Shown: positions 26,664 through 36,337 of the stretch, piece by piece
Layout: each line of letters starts with the position of its first letter
Numbering within the stretch: the stretch's first letter is position 1
Source: Bryobacteraceae bacterium
GTDB taxonomy: Bacteria; Acidobacteriota; Terriglobia; Bryobacterales; Bryobacteraceae
DNA length: 45,908 nt
NCBI GenBank assembly: GCA_017883415.1
Contig: JADGNR010000003.1
Location: 1 to 45,908, forward strand
Reading direction: 5' to 3'
Program-made: the position numbers and the translations under genes
Notes under the pieces: model-generated
Database searches by the model: none
Told to the model about the DNA's origin: nothing
What the model saw: the letters and a program-made list of their open reading frames with translations, nothing else

Positions 26664-27771
26664 CGGGATGGCGCCACCATTATTCCACATCGGGCGCATG
26701 CTCCGTTGAACCGCCATCCAAGAGCGTAACCCTCGATCGTTCCCGTGGTTGTCCGAATGAAACCGCGGCTGATTCTTAAGCCCTGATGCGAGCCAGCCCA
26801 CTAGACGCGCAAGCGGAGACCGGATTCATCGTTGTCTCGCTTGTCCTTCCATTGCCCCTATCTTTCGCCCCGTCGCTAGGTCCCCAACCTCTCGAGTCAT
26901 CCAACCATGCACACCGCAGAATCGTCCCGATCCCTCATATCGGTAGCGGTCTGCGCGAACAGCGTCCGCACGGGACGGTTTGACTTTGGGCGCGCCCGCC
27001 TCACCGGGCGCAATATTGGTCGCGGTGCCCTGTACAAAGCACGATGAATTGTGCGTTAAGTGCCCTTTCGTGGGGGCCCTGTTTGGAACGAACATTTGTG
27101 GGACCCCGCTCTGGACCCCCCTGTCAAGAAACAGGACCTGTCAACTGGAGAAAACGGAGAATTCTGCGCCGAATCCACCGCGGCGGGACGCTCACGGGTG
27201 GTTGCGCCGCGCACGCCGCCATTCAGGACGGAGAGTCTCCAGACCGCAGCATGTCCGGAATGTTTGGGATAGCGGGGCGCTTTCGAGGCAGTCCGATGCT
27301 GTCAACAAAACTGGCCTTTGAGTTCGCAACCGAGTGTATGGCTCCCCACACTGGACGCGTTTCGAACTTTCGCGGCTCCGTTAGCCCTCTGATCGAACCC
27401 GCAGACGTCCATTGTTTTCAGAACGATTCGATCGCGCCGCCGACGCTTGTCCAGGGTGGGCACCCACCCTGGATAAGTCTCGAACTCGCCAAGGGACCCC
27501 GTAATTTCAGATGGCCGCAATCCGCGCGGATAGCTCTACCCTTCGCGACTTTCGGGGAGTTAACAGCATCCTTACGCAAGGAGCCGGTCGATGGTCAGTC
27601 GATGGTCGATGACAAAAGACAAACAGGTCTAATTATGGTATATTTCCTGGACAGGGCCCCCATTCACAAGGCGCTGCCATGCAGTCCGGGCAGCGAGGCG
27701 AGATTCGCCTGCTGCGGCGCCACGAAATCGAAGTAGATACCTACTCCTTTGGGCAGGGCGGTGGTGTGCCG
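26664..27771. other. Long intergenic stretch without a supported gene
   Basis: About 1.1 kb. Short open frames here lack ribosome-binding sites and known motifs. The only structure I can support is a perfect 11-bp inverted repeat with a 2-base loop at 27450-27473. The text around 27117-27145 (CTGTCAAGAAACAGGACCTG and onward) is palindrome-rich and might be the end of a lost insertion element, but no partner end was found. Confidence 0.4.
27450..27473. repeat. Perfect palindromic unit
   Basis: TCCAGGGTGGG-CA-CCCACCCTGGA: 11-bp arms and a 2-base centre. It has no T-run, stands 300 bases before the next gene and far from any stop codon, so a dispersed palindromic repeat is more likely than a terminator. 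Confidence 0.6.
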
Positions 27772-28242
27772 ATGAAACGTATGCGTGTGATTCCGTTCAT
27801 CCTCGTGTGGATTAGTGCTTCGTCATTTTGTTCCGCGGCGAGCGAGGTGAACCGGTCTTGGGAAGAGTTGGTCCGGATCCTCGTCGAAGGCAAGAAAGTG
27901 ACGGTGACGCGGATGAACTCATCTGAGGTGGAAGGCAAGCTGACCGGGATAACGGGGGACTCGATCACGATGCAGGGCAAGGCAGCGCCGCAGACGGTGC
28001 AACGGGTTGACGTGTACCAGGTGCGATATGCGGGCATCCGGAAGAAGCGCGCGCTGTGGGGCTTGGCAGTTGGGGCGGTGGTTGGTGCCCTGGCGATGGC
28101 GATCCCGGAGAAGACCCAGAAGGATGAGGCGGCGGTGCTCGGCGCATTACTCGGGATGGCTGGCGGTGCAATCGTGGGCGGCGTGCTGCCGGTTGGGCCG
28201 CCGCTGTACGAGGCCGAAAAGGTGGTACACAAGAAACCATAG
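27772..28242 (+). CDS. Exported protein with LSm/SH3-like domain and glycine-rich membrane segments, paralogue 2
   Basis: 156 residues from the ATG at 27772, which begins a signal peptide (VIPFILVWISASSFCSA). Residues ~30-85 form an SH3/LSm-like segment (VRILVEGKKVTVTRMNSSEV, then GKLTGITGDSITMQGK and VDVYQVRYAGIRKKR). Two glycine/alanine-rich membrane-length stretches follow (ALWGLAVGAVVGALAMAI and AAVLGALLGMAGGAIVGGVL). The order of parts is the same as in the protein at 15650-16135. It stands 270 bases left of a tRNA-Asn half. Bases 28243-28511 contain no supported gene. Confidence 0.65.
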   Translation: MKRMRVIPFILVWISASSFCSAASEVNRSWEELVRILVEGKKVTVTRMNSSEVEGKLTGITGDSITMQGKAAPQTVQRVDVYQVRYAGIRKKRALWGLAVGAVVGALAMAIPEKTQKDEAAVLGALLGMAGGAIVGGVLPVGPPLYEAEKVVHKKP

Positions 28243-28510
28243 TGTTGGTCCAGCACGGTCCAGGCTCATTAGTTGTGCGGCCCGCTTCACCCCCTTGGTC
28301 AGCTTGGCGACTACGATGTAGGTCGGGGCGTGCGATCCTCTGTGACGGCGCAGTAGAGAGCAAAGGCGCCAGCTCCGGAATGGTACTCGGAGTTTATGAA
28401 CTTGGACGTGAAGTCGTGAGGTTCCATGCCCCCAGTCAGGACTCGAAATTGAAAACAAAGGACTTTAACCCTTGATGCTTCCTTGCAGTCCAATGTTTTC
28501 AATATGTTGT

Positions 28511-28558
<48 letters not shown>

Positions 28559-28573
28559 TAGAAATCAAGTCCT

Positions 28574-28709
28574 TTGCAGGATTGCTCGGCAGTAAGCTTA
28601 GTTGCTCGTTATCAAGCTTTTGCAGGCGGATCCCGAATATGTGCCGATTGCAGGATTGCTCGCCATTTGCCGCCATTTTGATGCATACTACCCACAAAAG
28701 TCCCCACAG
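28574..28709. repeat. Repeated short motifs next to the left island boundary
   Basis: TTGCAGGATTGCTCG occurs twice (28574-28588 and 28648-28662), with a third TTGCAGG at 28620. At 28688-28709 the minus strand reads CTGTGGGGACTTTTGTGGGT, a pair of TGTGGG units like those at 24074 and 44049. The arrangement, short direct repeats within 150 bases of an attachment core, looks like integrase or excisionase arm sites. Bases 28710-29343 hold no supported gene. Confidence 0.4.
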
Positions 28710-29343
28710 CCCGCCCGTCCGATCCGTTGCCGGTCGCGTGTACATCGCGCCATTCCCATGCCCCGCGTTGGGGCGCACCCCTCATGCCGCTCTCGGTGTT
28801 GGCCGCCGGAACACTCCGCACTGAAGACTCCTTCCCCTGACCGGACGCCAATAGCATTCTCGCCTGGAATTGCCACTTGACAAAGTTTGCGGTGACCGCG
28901 TCCCTCCGTAAGTAGCAAGAGGCTTCGTTTAGCTTGCGTTCCGGCTGGGAGGGAGGGTAGAGATTCTCGGAATTTCTGCTGCATTTGACTGCAACGGCGG
29001 ATACCTGCGCGCATGCCACGCTCGACGCAAAATCTGGATTGGCGTCCGAGTCCGACGCCAGATAACATCCCGACCCTTCAAAGAAATCACGCAATACGAT
29101 TTTGCCTGCTCCGGTGCCGACGATCCTCGGAATTTCGACGGGGCGCGAACAGATTGATTGAAGCCGGAGTGCTCCGTCTGCCGGGCGAATTTATAAGGAG
29201 AATTCGAATTTAGCGATTCAACTTTCATGTGGGGAGGCAAACATTCTCGGCAATCCGGCTTGTCAAGCCCCGAGACCCCGCGACCGCGGAGTGGCGGTGA
29301 ATCGCCCACTGCGGGAACGACAAGGCGACGCCTGCGCGGATCT

Positions 29344-32300
29344 TCACCGGGTACGTCGCAAATCCAGCGTAAACGGAAATTCGGGATTGTCCTCCTTCGG
29401 CGGCACGACCATCATGCCCGCGGTGTAGCCGGTATCCTGAAACCGGGCCAGACGACGACTCTCTGCCTCTTGTGCGTTGACAGGGAACTGCTTATTCGCC
29501 CGTCCGCCTGGATGCGTGACATGATACGTGCAGCCGCCGATGGCGCGTCCGGACCAGGTGTCGACGATATCGAACACCAGGGGCGTATGTACCGGGATGT
29601 TTGGGTGCAGGCAGGATGGCGGCTGCCAGGCGCGATAACGCACCCCAGCCACAAATTCGCCGCTCTCTCCCGTGGGATGGAGCGGCACGCGGCGGCCGTT
29701 GCACGCCACCACGAAGCGCTGGTCCGCCATGCCACTCACTTTCACCTGGAGCCGCTCCACCGATGAGTCCACGTTGCGGACGGTCGCGCTCCCGGAGACC
29801 TCCTCACCGAGCACGTGCCACGGCTCCAGTGCGTGCCTTAATTCCAGCCGCACACCCTGCCGGGTTACCGAACCGATCTGCGGAAAGCGAAACTCGAGGT
29901 GTGGGGCAAACCACTCTACCTCGAACTCGAACCCCGCCTCACGAAGATCCGCCATCACGTTCTCCCAGTCGACTTGCACAAAGTGCGGCAGCATGAAGCG
30001 GTCGTGCAGCGCGGTCCCCCACCAAACGAGTTTCCGGCGGTACGGCGTTTCCCAGAAATATGCCGTCAGCGCCCGCACTAGCAATTGTTGCGTGAGGCTC
30101 ATCCGCGCGTGCGGAGGCATCTCAAAAGCGCGCAACTCCACAAGTCCGAGGCGTGACCCGGAAGAGTCTGGTGAGTAGAGCTTGTCGATGCAGAACTCAG
30201 CGCGGTGCGTGTTGCCTGCCAGATCAGTGAGAAGATGCCGAAACACGCGATCGGCCAGCCATAGCGGACTTCCGCGAGAATCCTTGTCGGGGATCTGGTC
30301 GAAGGCGATTTCCAGCTCGTAGATGGCATCCGTGCGCGCCTCGTCCACGCGCGGATGTTGACTGGTCGGACCGATGAATAATCCGGAGAGCAGATAGGAC
30401 AGGGACGGGTGATTGTGCCAATATCCGATCAAGCTTCGCAACAGATCGGGACGCCGCAGGAACGGACTGTCTTCCGCAGTAGGTCCGCCCATCACCACGT
30501 GGTTTCCGCCGCCGGTCCCGGAGTGTTGTCCATCCAACATGAATTTCTCGGTACCCAAACGGCTTTGACGCGCGAGTTCGTAGAGCGTCGTGGTGTTGGT
30601 AGTAAGCTCGTCCCAGGTTGCCGCCGGATGAATGTTGACTTCGATGACGCCGGGATCGGGCGTCACTTTCAACACGCTGATCCGGACATCGCTGGGAGGC
30701 GTATACCCTTCCAGAAGAACCGGCATCTTAAGGTAAACGGCCGTATCTTCGATTGCGGCCACCAGATCCAGATAATCGCGGATATGCTCGACCGGCGGCA
30801 TGAAGACGAACAGCTTGCCCTGTCGGGATTCCACGCAGATGGCTGGACGGGTAATCCAGGCCGCCGATTGGCCCTTCTCCGGAGGTTCGACCTGGGTGGC
30901 GTGAGGCGCGTCGGGGGCATAGGGCGCGTCGAACAGGTATCTTTTGCGCTCCGGCCTTGCCGGAAGGCGGGTACGCTTCGCAAAGGGATCCGGTTCGTAG
31001 GAATAGAGAACATCTTCCGGTTTGGTCCAGGGAAGAGATTCCAGCGGCAATCGGTAACCCATCGAGGAATCGCCCGGAACCAGAAACATCTGCTTCGAGG
31101 CGAGAAACCAAGGCTGACTGGTCCAGCCCGGCTCACCCGAACGGGTCGTGATTGGCCGCAACGGAAGGACGTATCCTATCGGCTGTCCCAGGCCTTGTTC
31201 GAAAACCTGCGCCAAGCGGCCGCGCTCGAGCGGGTCTTCGATCTTGGGATCCAGCGGATCGACGTTGACCGGCAGCTTGCGTTCCTTCCACAGGTAATAA
31301 AAAACGTCTTCGTACGCGGTAATGATGAATGCAGGGTCTACCTGGAGGCGGCGGGTGAGGGACTCCATAAACCGGCGTGCATGCTCCGCCGCGTAACCGT
31401 AGTTATGGCCGTCCTCCGCGATGAGGCTCGCATCCTCCCAAATGGGGACTTTGTCCGTGCGCCAGTAGCAACCGAAGGCCCAGCGAGGCAGGGGCTCGCC
31501 GGGATACCACTTGCCCTGGCCGAAATGCAGCAAGCCCTGGGGCGCGAAGTGTTGGCGCAGCCTGCCCAGCAGTTCCACCGCGCGTTGGCGCTTTACCGGC
31601 CCCAGCGCAGCGGTAGTCCATTCGGGCCCATCGACGTCGTCGAGAGAAACGAAAGTCGGTTCGCCGCCCATGGTGAGCCGCACGTCCCCGGAACGCAGGT
31701 CGGCATCCACCTGATGGCCTAGTTTTTCGATTGCTTGCCACTGTTGCTGGCTATATGGCTTGGTGACGCGTGGCGTTTCGTAAATTCGCTGCACCGTCAT
31801 CTCGTGCCGGAATTCCGTGTTGCAGGGATCGAGCAGGCCGGAGATGGGCGCCGCACTGCTGGCGTCCGGAGTGCAGGCCAGCGGGATGTGCCCCTCGCCG
31901 GCGAGCAAGCCGGACGTGGGATCGAAGCCCACCCAGCCGGCGCCCGGAAGATAGGCTTCGGCCCACGCGTGCAAGTCCGTGAAATCGGCGGTGGGGCCGG
32001 AGGGCCCTTCCAACGGCTTCACATCCGCAACCAACTGAATCAGGTAACCGGACACGAAGCGCGCCGCCAGCCCGAGGCGGCGCATGGTCTGCACCAGCAG
32101 CCATGCCGAATCGCGGCAGGATCCGGTACGTAGCGTGAGCGTCTCCTCGCACGTCTGCACACCCGGCTCCATGCGGATGATGTAGCCGATTTCGCTCTGC
32201 ACCCTTTGATTCAGGGCGACCAAAAAATCCATGGTGCGCCGTGGTTCGCGCGGTACTTTAGCGAGAAAAGCGGAGAGTCCGGGACTATCCGGCTCGGTTT

Positions 32301-32655
32301 CGAGAAATGGGCGCAACTCGCGGGCGGCCGATGCGTCGTACGAAAAAGGGTACTGTTCCGCGTGCGGCTCCAGGAAGAAGTCGAACGGATTGTATACCGC
32401 CATTTCGGCGACCAGATCCACTTCCACGCATAGCTCCGTGGTCGGTTCCGGGAAGACCAGCCGCGCCAGATAGTTGCCCTGCGGGTCCTGCTGCCAGTTA
32501 ATGAACTGGTTCTTGGGAAGAACTCTGAGCGAATAGGACAGGATCGGCGTGCGGCAGTGCGGGGCGGGGCGCAGCCTGATCACTTGAGGACCGAGCGACA
32601 CCCGCCGGTCGTACCGGTACACGGTTTGATGATGAAGCGCAACGTGAATGGCCAT
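29344..32655 (-). CDS. Transglutaminase-DUF2126 fusion protein
   Basis: 1,103 residues from the ATG at 32655. An N-terminal transglutaminase-associated beta domain (HHQTVYRYDRRVSLGPQVIR) is followed by a transglutaminase core with Cys180 (RTGSCRDSAW), His229 (DLHAWAEAYLPGAGW) and Asp245 (GFDPTSG). The rest, from ~296, is the DUF2126 region, with VRLTMGGEPTFVSLDD, GKWYPGEPLPRWAFG and LDGQHSGTGGGNH. Such fusions are known next to circularly permuted ATP-grasp and alpha-E proteins. The GG.N.H and acidic motifs of DUF2126 suggest a second catalytic unit, possibly ligase-like (inference). It is the last gene of a four-gene minus-strand operon and starts 16 bases after its neighbour. No signal peptide, so cytoplasmic. 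Confidence 0.9.
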   Translation of the reverse strand: MAIHVALHHQTVYRYDRRVSLGPQVIRLRPAPHCRTPILSYSLRVLPKNQFINWQQDPQGNYLARLVFPEPTTELCVEVDLVAEMAVYNPFDFFLEPHAEQYPFSYDASAARELRPFLETEPDSPGLSAFLAKVPREPRRTMDFLVALNQRVQSEIGYIIRMEPGVQTCEETLTLRTGSCRDSAWLLVQTMRRLGLAARFVSGYLIQLVADVKPLEGPSGPTADFTDLHAWAEAYLPGAGWVGFDPTSGLLAGEGHIPLACTPDASSAAPISGLLDPCNTEFRHEMTVQRIYETPRVTKPYSQQQWQAIEKLGHQVDADLRSGDVRLTMGGEPTFVSLDDVDGPEWTTAALGPVKRQRAVELLGRLRQHFAPQGLLHFGQGKWYPGEPLPRWAFGCYWRTDKVPIWEDASLIAEDGHNYGYAAEHARRFMESLTRRLQVDPAFIITAYEDVFYYLWKERKLPVNVDPLDPKIEDPLERGRLAQVFEQGLGQPIGYVLPLRPITTRSGEPGWTSQPWFLASKQMFLVPGDSSMGYRLPLESLPWTKPEDVLYSYEPDPFAKRTRLPARPERKRYLFDAPYAPDAPHATQVEPPEKGQSAAWITRPAICVESRQGKLFVFMPPVEHIRDYLDLVAAIEDTAVYLKMPVLLEGYTPPSDVRISVLKVTPDPGVIEVNIHPAATWDELTTNTTTLYELARQSRLGTEKFMLDGQHSGTGGGNHVVMGGPTAEDSPFLRRPDLLRSLIGYWHNHPSLSYLLSGLFIGPTSQHPRVDEARTDAIYELEIAFDQIPDKDSRGSPLWLADRVFRHLLTDLAGNTHRAEFCIDKLYSPDSSGSRLGLVELRAFEMPPHARMSLTQQLLVRALTAYFWETPYRRKLVWWGTALHDRFMLPHFVQVDWENVMADLREAGFEFEVEWFAPHLEFRFPQIGSVTRQGVRLELRHALEPWHVLGEEVSGSATVRNVDSSVERLQVKVSGMADQRFVVACNGRRVPLHPTGESGEFVAGVRYRAWQPPSCLHPNIPVHTPLVFDIVDTWSGRAIGGCTYHVTHPGGRANKQFPVNAQEAESRRLARFQDTGYTAGMMVVPPKEDNPEFPFTLDLRRTR

Positions 32656-32671
32656 GGCTAGTTCGAGGCAG

Positions 32672-33643
32672 CTATTGTTGCTGGAGTTGCTGCTGCGCCT
32701 GCAACTTCTCGGCTTGCAGGTCGTTTTCCAGAAAACGGGACCATCCCTCGTCCGCCGCAAACTCCTTGTCGGGAGGCAGCAGGGCATCGGAGGGAGTCAC
32801 GCGCACGCGCACCTGCAGCTCGGTTTCCGCGGAACCTTTCATCGTGCCTACGGTTGGGGACACGTCCGCGTAGTCACGCCCGATCGCCGTTCGTATGTGT
32901 CTTCCTCCCACAATTAAGCTATTCGTCGGGTCAAAGCCAACCCAACCAATACGCGGCAGAAGTGCCTCCACCCATGCATGAGTAGCTCCCTCATCGGAGC
33001 GATTGGACTCCCCGGCATCGCGATGGAGGTAGCCGCTCACATACCGGCACGGAATTCGCAGGTTTCGCACGATGGCAATCATGGTGTGCGCAAAATCCTG
33101 ACAAACGCCTTGGCGCGACCGGATGGCTTCCTCCACGGGAGAATTGACCCCCGTGCTGCGCTTTACGTAAGAGAAATACTGGTTGATCCTGGAGTTCAGG
33201 GTGGTCAGCAGTTCCAAAGGTCCCCGCCTGCCGCGTTCCACTACTTCCAGAGCTTTTGCGAGCTCTTCGACCTCAGGCGAGGTGCAGGCGAAACGGCTCG
33301 GCATCAGCATATCCCAGTAATCCTCCCGGTCGATCATGGCATCGAGTTCGTCCCAGGCGCCTGGGCCCAACGTCTGCGGCAGCGGTGCGGGGTTTTCCAC
33401 CTCCACCAGGGCGTCGGCGGTAATCGTCAATTGCTTGTGTTGCCCGGGAACGTCGAAATGGTGAACCAGATTGCCCAGGTAATCCTGGTAGGAAAAAACC
33501 CGGGCCTGCGGACTTATGGCCAACCGAAAACTGAAGCAGCGTTGCATGTTCTCGCTCCGCGGCTGCATGCGCAATTCCATGGCGCTCTGCCAGACGGGAA
33601 GGCTGTATCGAAAACGAGTGAAATGCCGCACGGCGTAGAACAT
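32672..33643 (-). CDS. Transglutaminase-like protein, unfused module
   Basis: 323 residues. Beta-domain opening FYAVRHFTRFRYSLPVWQSA, then a transglutaminase core with Cys181 (RQGVCQDFAH), His222 (GATHAWVEALLP) and Asp238 (GFDPTNS), a full triad. These proteins use a Cys thiol to make or break amide bonds, as peptidase, isopeptidase or ligase. The C-terminal ~20 residues are a Gln-rich helix (LQAQQQLQQQ), probably disordered. The ATG at 33643 shares a base with the stop of the alpha-E gene (TAATG), so the two are translationally coupled. No signal peptide is seen. Confidence 0.9.
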   Translation of the reverse strand: MFYAVRHFTRFRYSLPVWQSAMELRMQPRSENMQRCFSFRLAISPQARVFSYQDYLGNLVHHFDVPGQHKQLTITADALVEVENPAPLPQTLGPGAWDELDAMIDREDYWDMLMPSRFACTSPEVEELAKALEVVERGRRGPLELLTTLNSRINQYFSYVKRSTGVNSPVEEAIRSRQGVCQDFAHTMIAIVRNLRIPCRYVSGYLHRDAGESNRSDEGATHAWVEALLPRIGWVGFDPTNSLIVGGRHIRTAIGRDYADVSPTVGTMKGSAETELQVRVRVTPSDALLPPDKEFAADEGWSRFLENDLQAEKLQAQQQLQQQ

Positions 33644-34578
33644 TAGGCCTCCAGAGCCGATTGGATCGGGTAATCGATATACACCATGTGAACCGCCGCA
33701 TGCAGGCTGTTGCACTGCTCAATGACATCGTCGAGGTAACGGTGCACCCCGCCCATCATGATTTCCGCGATCTGGGCATAAGCCAGGTTGGCGCGCAGCC
33801 GTCCCGCAATACGCTCGATCCGGCCGGACGCTTTGGTGAAGGACGTCTTGGAAATCGCGGCAATCGCCGCGCCCATCCGCTCCACCGCATAACGCACGGA
33901 ATATGGAAACTCCGGATTCAGCAACAGAAACTCGGCCATCGAATCGGGCTTCAGTTCCGCGGTATACACCTTGCAGTAGGATTCAAAAGCCGCGCAACTC
34001 GCCAGCAATCCCACCCAATCCAAGGTATCCGCTTCCCCGGCCCGCGAGAAATAGGCATCCAGCAGAACCGGCAATGCACAGGAACGTTCCATGTACTTTC
34101 CCAGTTGAATGAATTGCCACCCCTCGCCATGGTTCATGGTGGCGCCGGTTATACCGTGAAACTGGTAGGAGCCTTCCCGAACGGCGGCTACCAGCCGCAT
34201 CGGGTCGGTGTCCGCCTCCAGGTTGGCGCTGGCCTTTGTAACCTTATGATACAAACTGTTCAAGCCTTCCCACATCTCGGAACTGATCTGCTCTCGAACC
34301 TGGCCCGCATTCTCGCGGCTTGCCGCGATGCAGAATGCGATAGACGATTCGAAGCCTGCGTCGCTGGTCAGGTTGACCATGGCACTCTGCGGGTCGATGC
34401 CGCCGGCAGCCGGCGCGATACCAAGTGACGTCATGATGCGCTGCCATCTCTCCTCGGTGGGGAGCTTCGAAGGATTCAGCATGAGATTGTGGTTGGCTTC
34501 CAGTACGCGAGCGCAGTGGTTGGCACGCTCGAAATACCGGCTCATCCAATAGAGGCTATCGGCTACGCGGGAAAGCAT
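33643..34578 (-). CDS. Alpha-E domain protein (DUF403/COG2307)
   Basis: 311 residues, nearly all helical. It opens with LSRVADSLYWMSRYFERANH, the conserved Tyr-Trp and Glu-Arg motif that names the family, and has EQISSEMWEGLNSLYHKV in mid-protein and LGKYMERSC later. The biochemical role is not established. Its constant company is a circularly permuted ATP-grasp protein, either in the next gene or fused, as at 38934-41426. AAGGTGG precedes the ATG at 34578, 16 bases after the ATP-grasp stop. It probably acts as partner or specificity subunit of the ATP-grasp enzyme (inference). Confidence 0.92.
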   Translation of the reverse strand: MLSRVADSLYWMSRYFERANHCARVLEANHNLMLNPSKLPTEERWQRIMTSLGIAPAAGGIDPQSAMVNLTSDAGFESSIAFCIAASRENAGQVREQISSEMWEGLNSLYHKVTKASANLEADTDPMRLVAAVREGSYQFHGITGATMNHGEGWQFIQLGKYMERSCALPVLLDAYFSRAGEADTLDWVGLLASCAAFESYCKVYTAELKPDSMAEFLLLNPEFPYSVRYAVERMGAAIAAISKTSFTKASGRIERIAGRLRANLAYAQIAEIMMGGVHRYLDDVIEQCNSLHAAVHMVYIDYPIQSALEA

Positions 34579-34594
34579 GGAACCACCTTGATGT

Positions 34595-36061
34595 TCAGTT
34601 CTCTAAAACCCACGTGTCCTTCGAACCTCCTCCCTGGGAAGAATTTACCACCAGGGAACCCTTGCGCAACGCGACTCTGGTAAGCCCGCCGGGCACGATT
34701 GTGACTTTCTCGCCAAATAGAACGTACGGCCTCAGATCCACGTGCCGCGGCTCAATTCGCCCATTCATAAAACAGGGGGCAGCCGACAGCGTGATGGTGG
34801 GCTGTGCGATGTAGTTTCTGGGATCGGCCAAAATCTTCTCGCGGAACTCGGCACGTTGCTCGCGGCTGCTGTGCGGACCGATGAGCATGCCGTAACCTCC
34901 GGACTCGCCTACGGCTTTGACCACGTATTTTTCCAGGTTTCCGCACACCTCGTCGCGCTGCGCGCGGTCCGTCATCAGAAAAGTCTCCACGTTGTCCACG
35001 ATTGGGTCTTCGTCCAGATAATAACGAATGATCTTGGGAACGTAAGAGTAGATCGCCTTATCGTCAGCCACTCCCGAGCCGAGAGCATTGGCGAGCACCA
35101 CGTTCCCCGCACGGTAGGCGTTGAAAAGTCCCGCTACCCCCAGGGTAGAATCGGCGCGAAAGGCAAGCGGATCGACGAAATCGTCGTCCACCCGGCGGTA
35201 TATAATGTCGACGCGCTGCAGACCGGAAGTCGTCCGCATGTAGACCGTATTATCGTGCACTACCAGATCGCGTCCCTCCACCAGCTCGATTCCCATTTGG
35301 CGGGCGAGGAATGCGTGCTCGAAATACGCTGAATTACAGTTTCCCGGGGTGAGCAGGACGATGGTGGACTGGCCGTCCGGCGCCAGAGAACGAAGTGTGG
35401 AGAGGAGCGCCTGGCTGTACTGCTCGATGGGCCGCACGGCGCATTTTCGAAACAGCGCCGGAAAGATCTGCTTCATCACCTTGCGGCTGGTCAGCATATA
35501 GGAGACTCCGCTGGGGACGCGCAGATTGTCCTCGAGGACCACAAACCTGCCGTCGGGCATGCGGATCAAGTCCGTCCCAGCCACGCTGACATATACACCG
35601 CGTGGAACCTTTACCCCCAGCATTTGCCGGCGGAAGTGTTTGCAGGTGTAGATGATTTCGCCGGGAATGACGCGGTCCTTTACGATGCGCCGTTCGTGAT
35701 AAACGTCGGCGAGAAAGAGGTTGAGAGCCGTAATGCGCTGCGTGAGACCGCGTTCGATGGTCGCCCACTCCGAACTGGTGACGATCCGCGGCAGCAGATC
35801 ATGAGGGAAAATCTGCTCCGTTCCCTCGGCACGCCCGTACACGGTAAACGTGATGCCCTGGTTGAAGAACGAGAGATCGGCTTGCTTCTTGAAGCGATAC
35901 AGTTCTTCGGAAGGAAGATTCAAAAGCTGGGTAAAGAGATGCCGGTAATGCGTTCGGGGCCGTCCATTGGCACGGAACATTTCGTCATAAGCCGGACCCA
36001 TCGCGTAATCGCTGAACGGCGCGGGCATCTGGAGTTTAGCGGATTGCACTGGCGTGGACAT
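34595..36061 (-). CDS. Circularly permuted ATP-grasp protein (COG2308), unfused module
   Basis: 488 residues from the ATG at 36061, preceded by GGAAAGG; an ATG at 36091 would add ten residues but has no ribosome-binding site. Conserved parts are [18 protein letters not shown] near the start, [17 protein letters not shown] (acidic/Asn site), [49 protein letters not shown], and the Gly-rich [16 protein letters not shown] likely to hold ATP phosphates. The family is predicted to form amide bonds by way of acyl-phosphates. All expected ligand residues seem present, unlike in the fused copy. It is first in the operon ATP-grasp, alpha-E, transglutaminase, transglutaminase-DUF2126. Confidence 0.92.
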   Translation of the reverse strand: MSTPVQSAKLQMPAPFSDYAMGPAYDEMFRANGRPRTHYRHLFTQLLNLPSEELYRFKKQADLSFFNQGITFTVYGRAEGTEQIFPHDLLPRIVTSSEWATIERGLTQRITALNLFLADVYHERRIVKDRVIPGEIIYTCKHFRRQMLGVKVPRGVYVSVAGTDLIRMPDGRFVVLEDNLRVPSGVSYMLTSRKVMKQIFPALFRKCAVRPIEQYSQALLSTLRSLAPDGQSTIVLLTPGNCNSAYFEHAFLARQMGIELVEGRDLVVHDNTVYMRTTSGLQRVDIIYRRVDDDFVDPLAFRADSTLGVAGLFNAYRAGNVVLANALGSGVADDKAIYSYVPKIIRYYLDEDPIVDNVETFLMTDRAQRDEVCGNLEKYVVKAVGESGGYGMLIGPHSSREQRAEFREKILADPRNYIAQPTITLSAAPCFMNGRIEPRHVDLRPYVLFGEKVTIVPGGLTRVALRKGSLVVNSSQGGGSKDTWVLEN

Positions 36062-36337
36062 GCCTTTCCAGGTCCACTGAACCAGGGCCATTCAACATGG
36101 AACAGTGCCGGCGACCAATTTAAGGGTACAGCACGAGTATACCGCGACACCAGCGCAGTTGCGAGCACCGGGATGCATTTGCGAATGAGCACTCGATTGT
36201 TCGTCCTGATATCATGGAAGACAGCGATGCCGCACTCCGGGATGGACGAGCGCATACGATGGGCCCCCGGGTGCCGCTAAACGACCCGATGCAATCTCAC
36301 TTCGCGGATCTCGCCCCGCAGATTAGGGTATTCGTCA
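36062..36337. promoter_or_regulatory. Divergent control region between two operons of the island
   Basis: 276 bases between the ATP-grasp gene (minus) and the transglutaminase pair (plus); both operons must be driven from here. On the minus strand TATACT (36136-36141) could be a -10 box, without a clear -35. For the plus strand I see neither a clear promoter nor a strong ribosome-binding site before 36338. Confidence 0.3.

Noticed and set aside
27044-27736. 230-codon open frame in the long intergenic stretch
   Set aside because: Composition is unlike the neighbouring genes, there are no motifs and no ribosome-binding site, and it runs through the palindrome at 27450.
28310-28465. Short minus-strand frame starting MEPHDFTSKFINSEYHSG
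   Set aside because: The composition is protein-like, but it has only 38 codons, no ribosome-binding site that decides a start, and no family I recognise. It may be a remnant.
29227-29766. Plus-strand open frame over the end of the transglutaminase-DUF2126 gene
   Set aside because: It overlaps the conserved C-terminus of a clear gene on the other strand and has no recognisable features.
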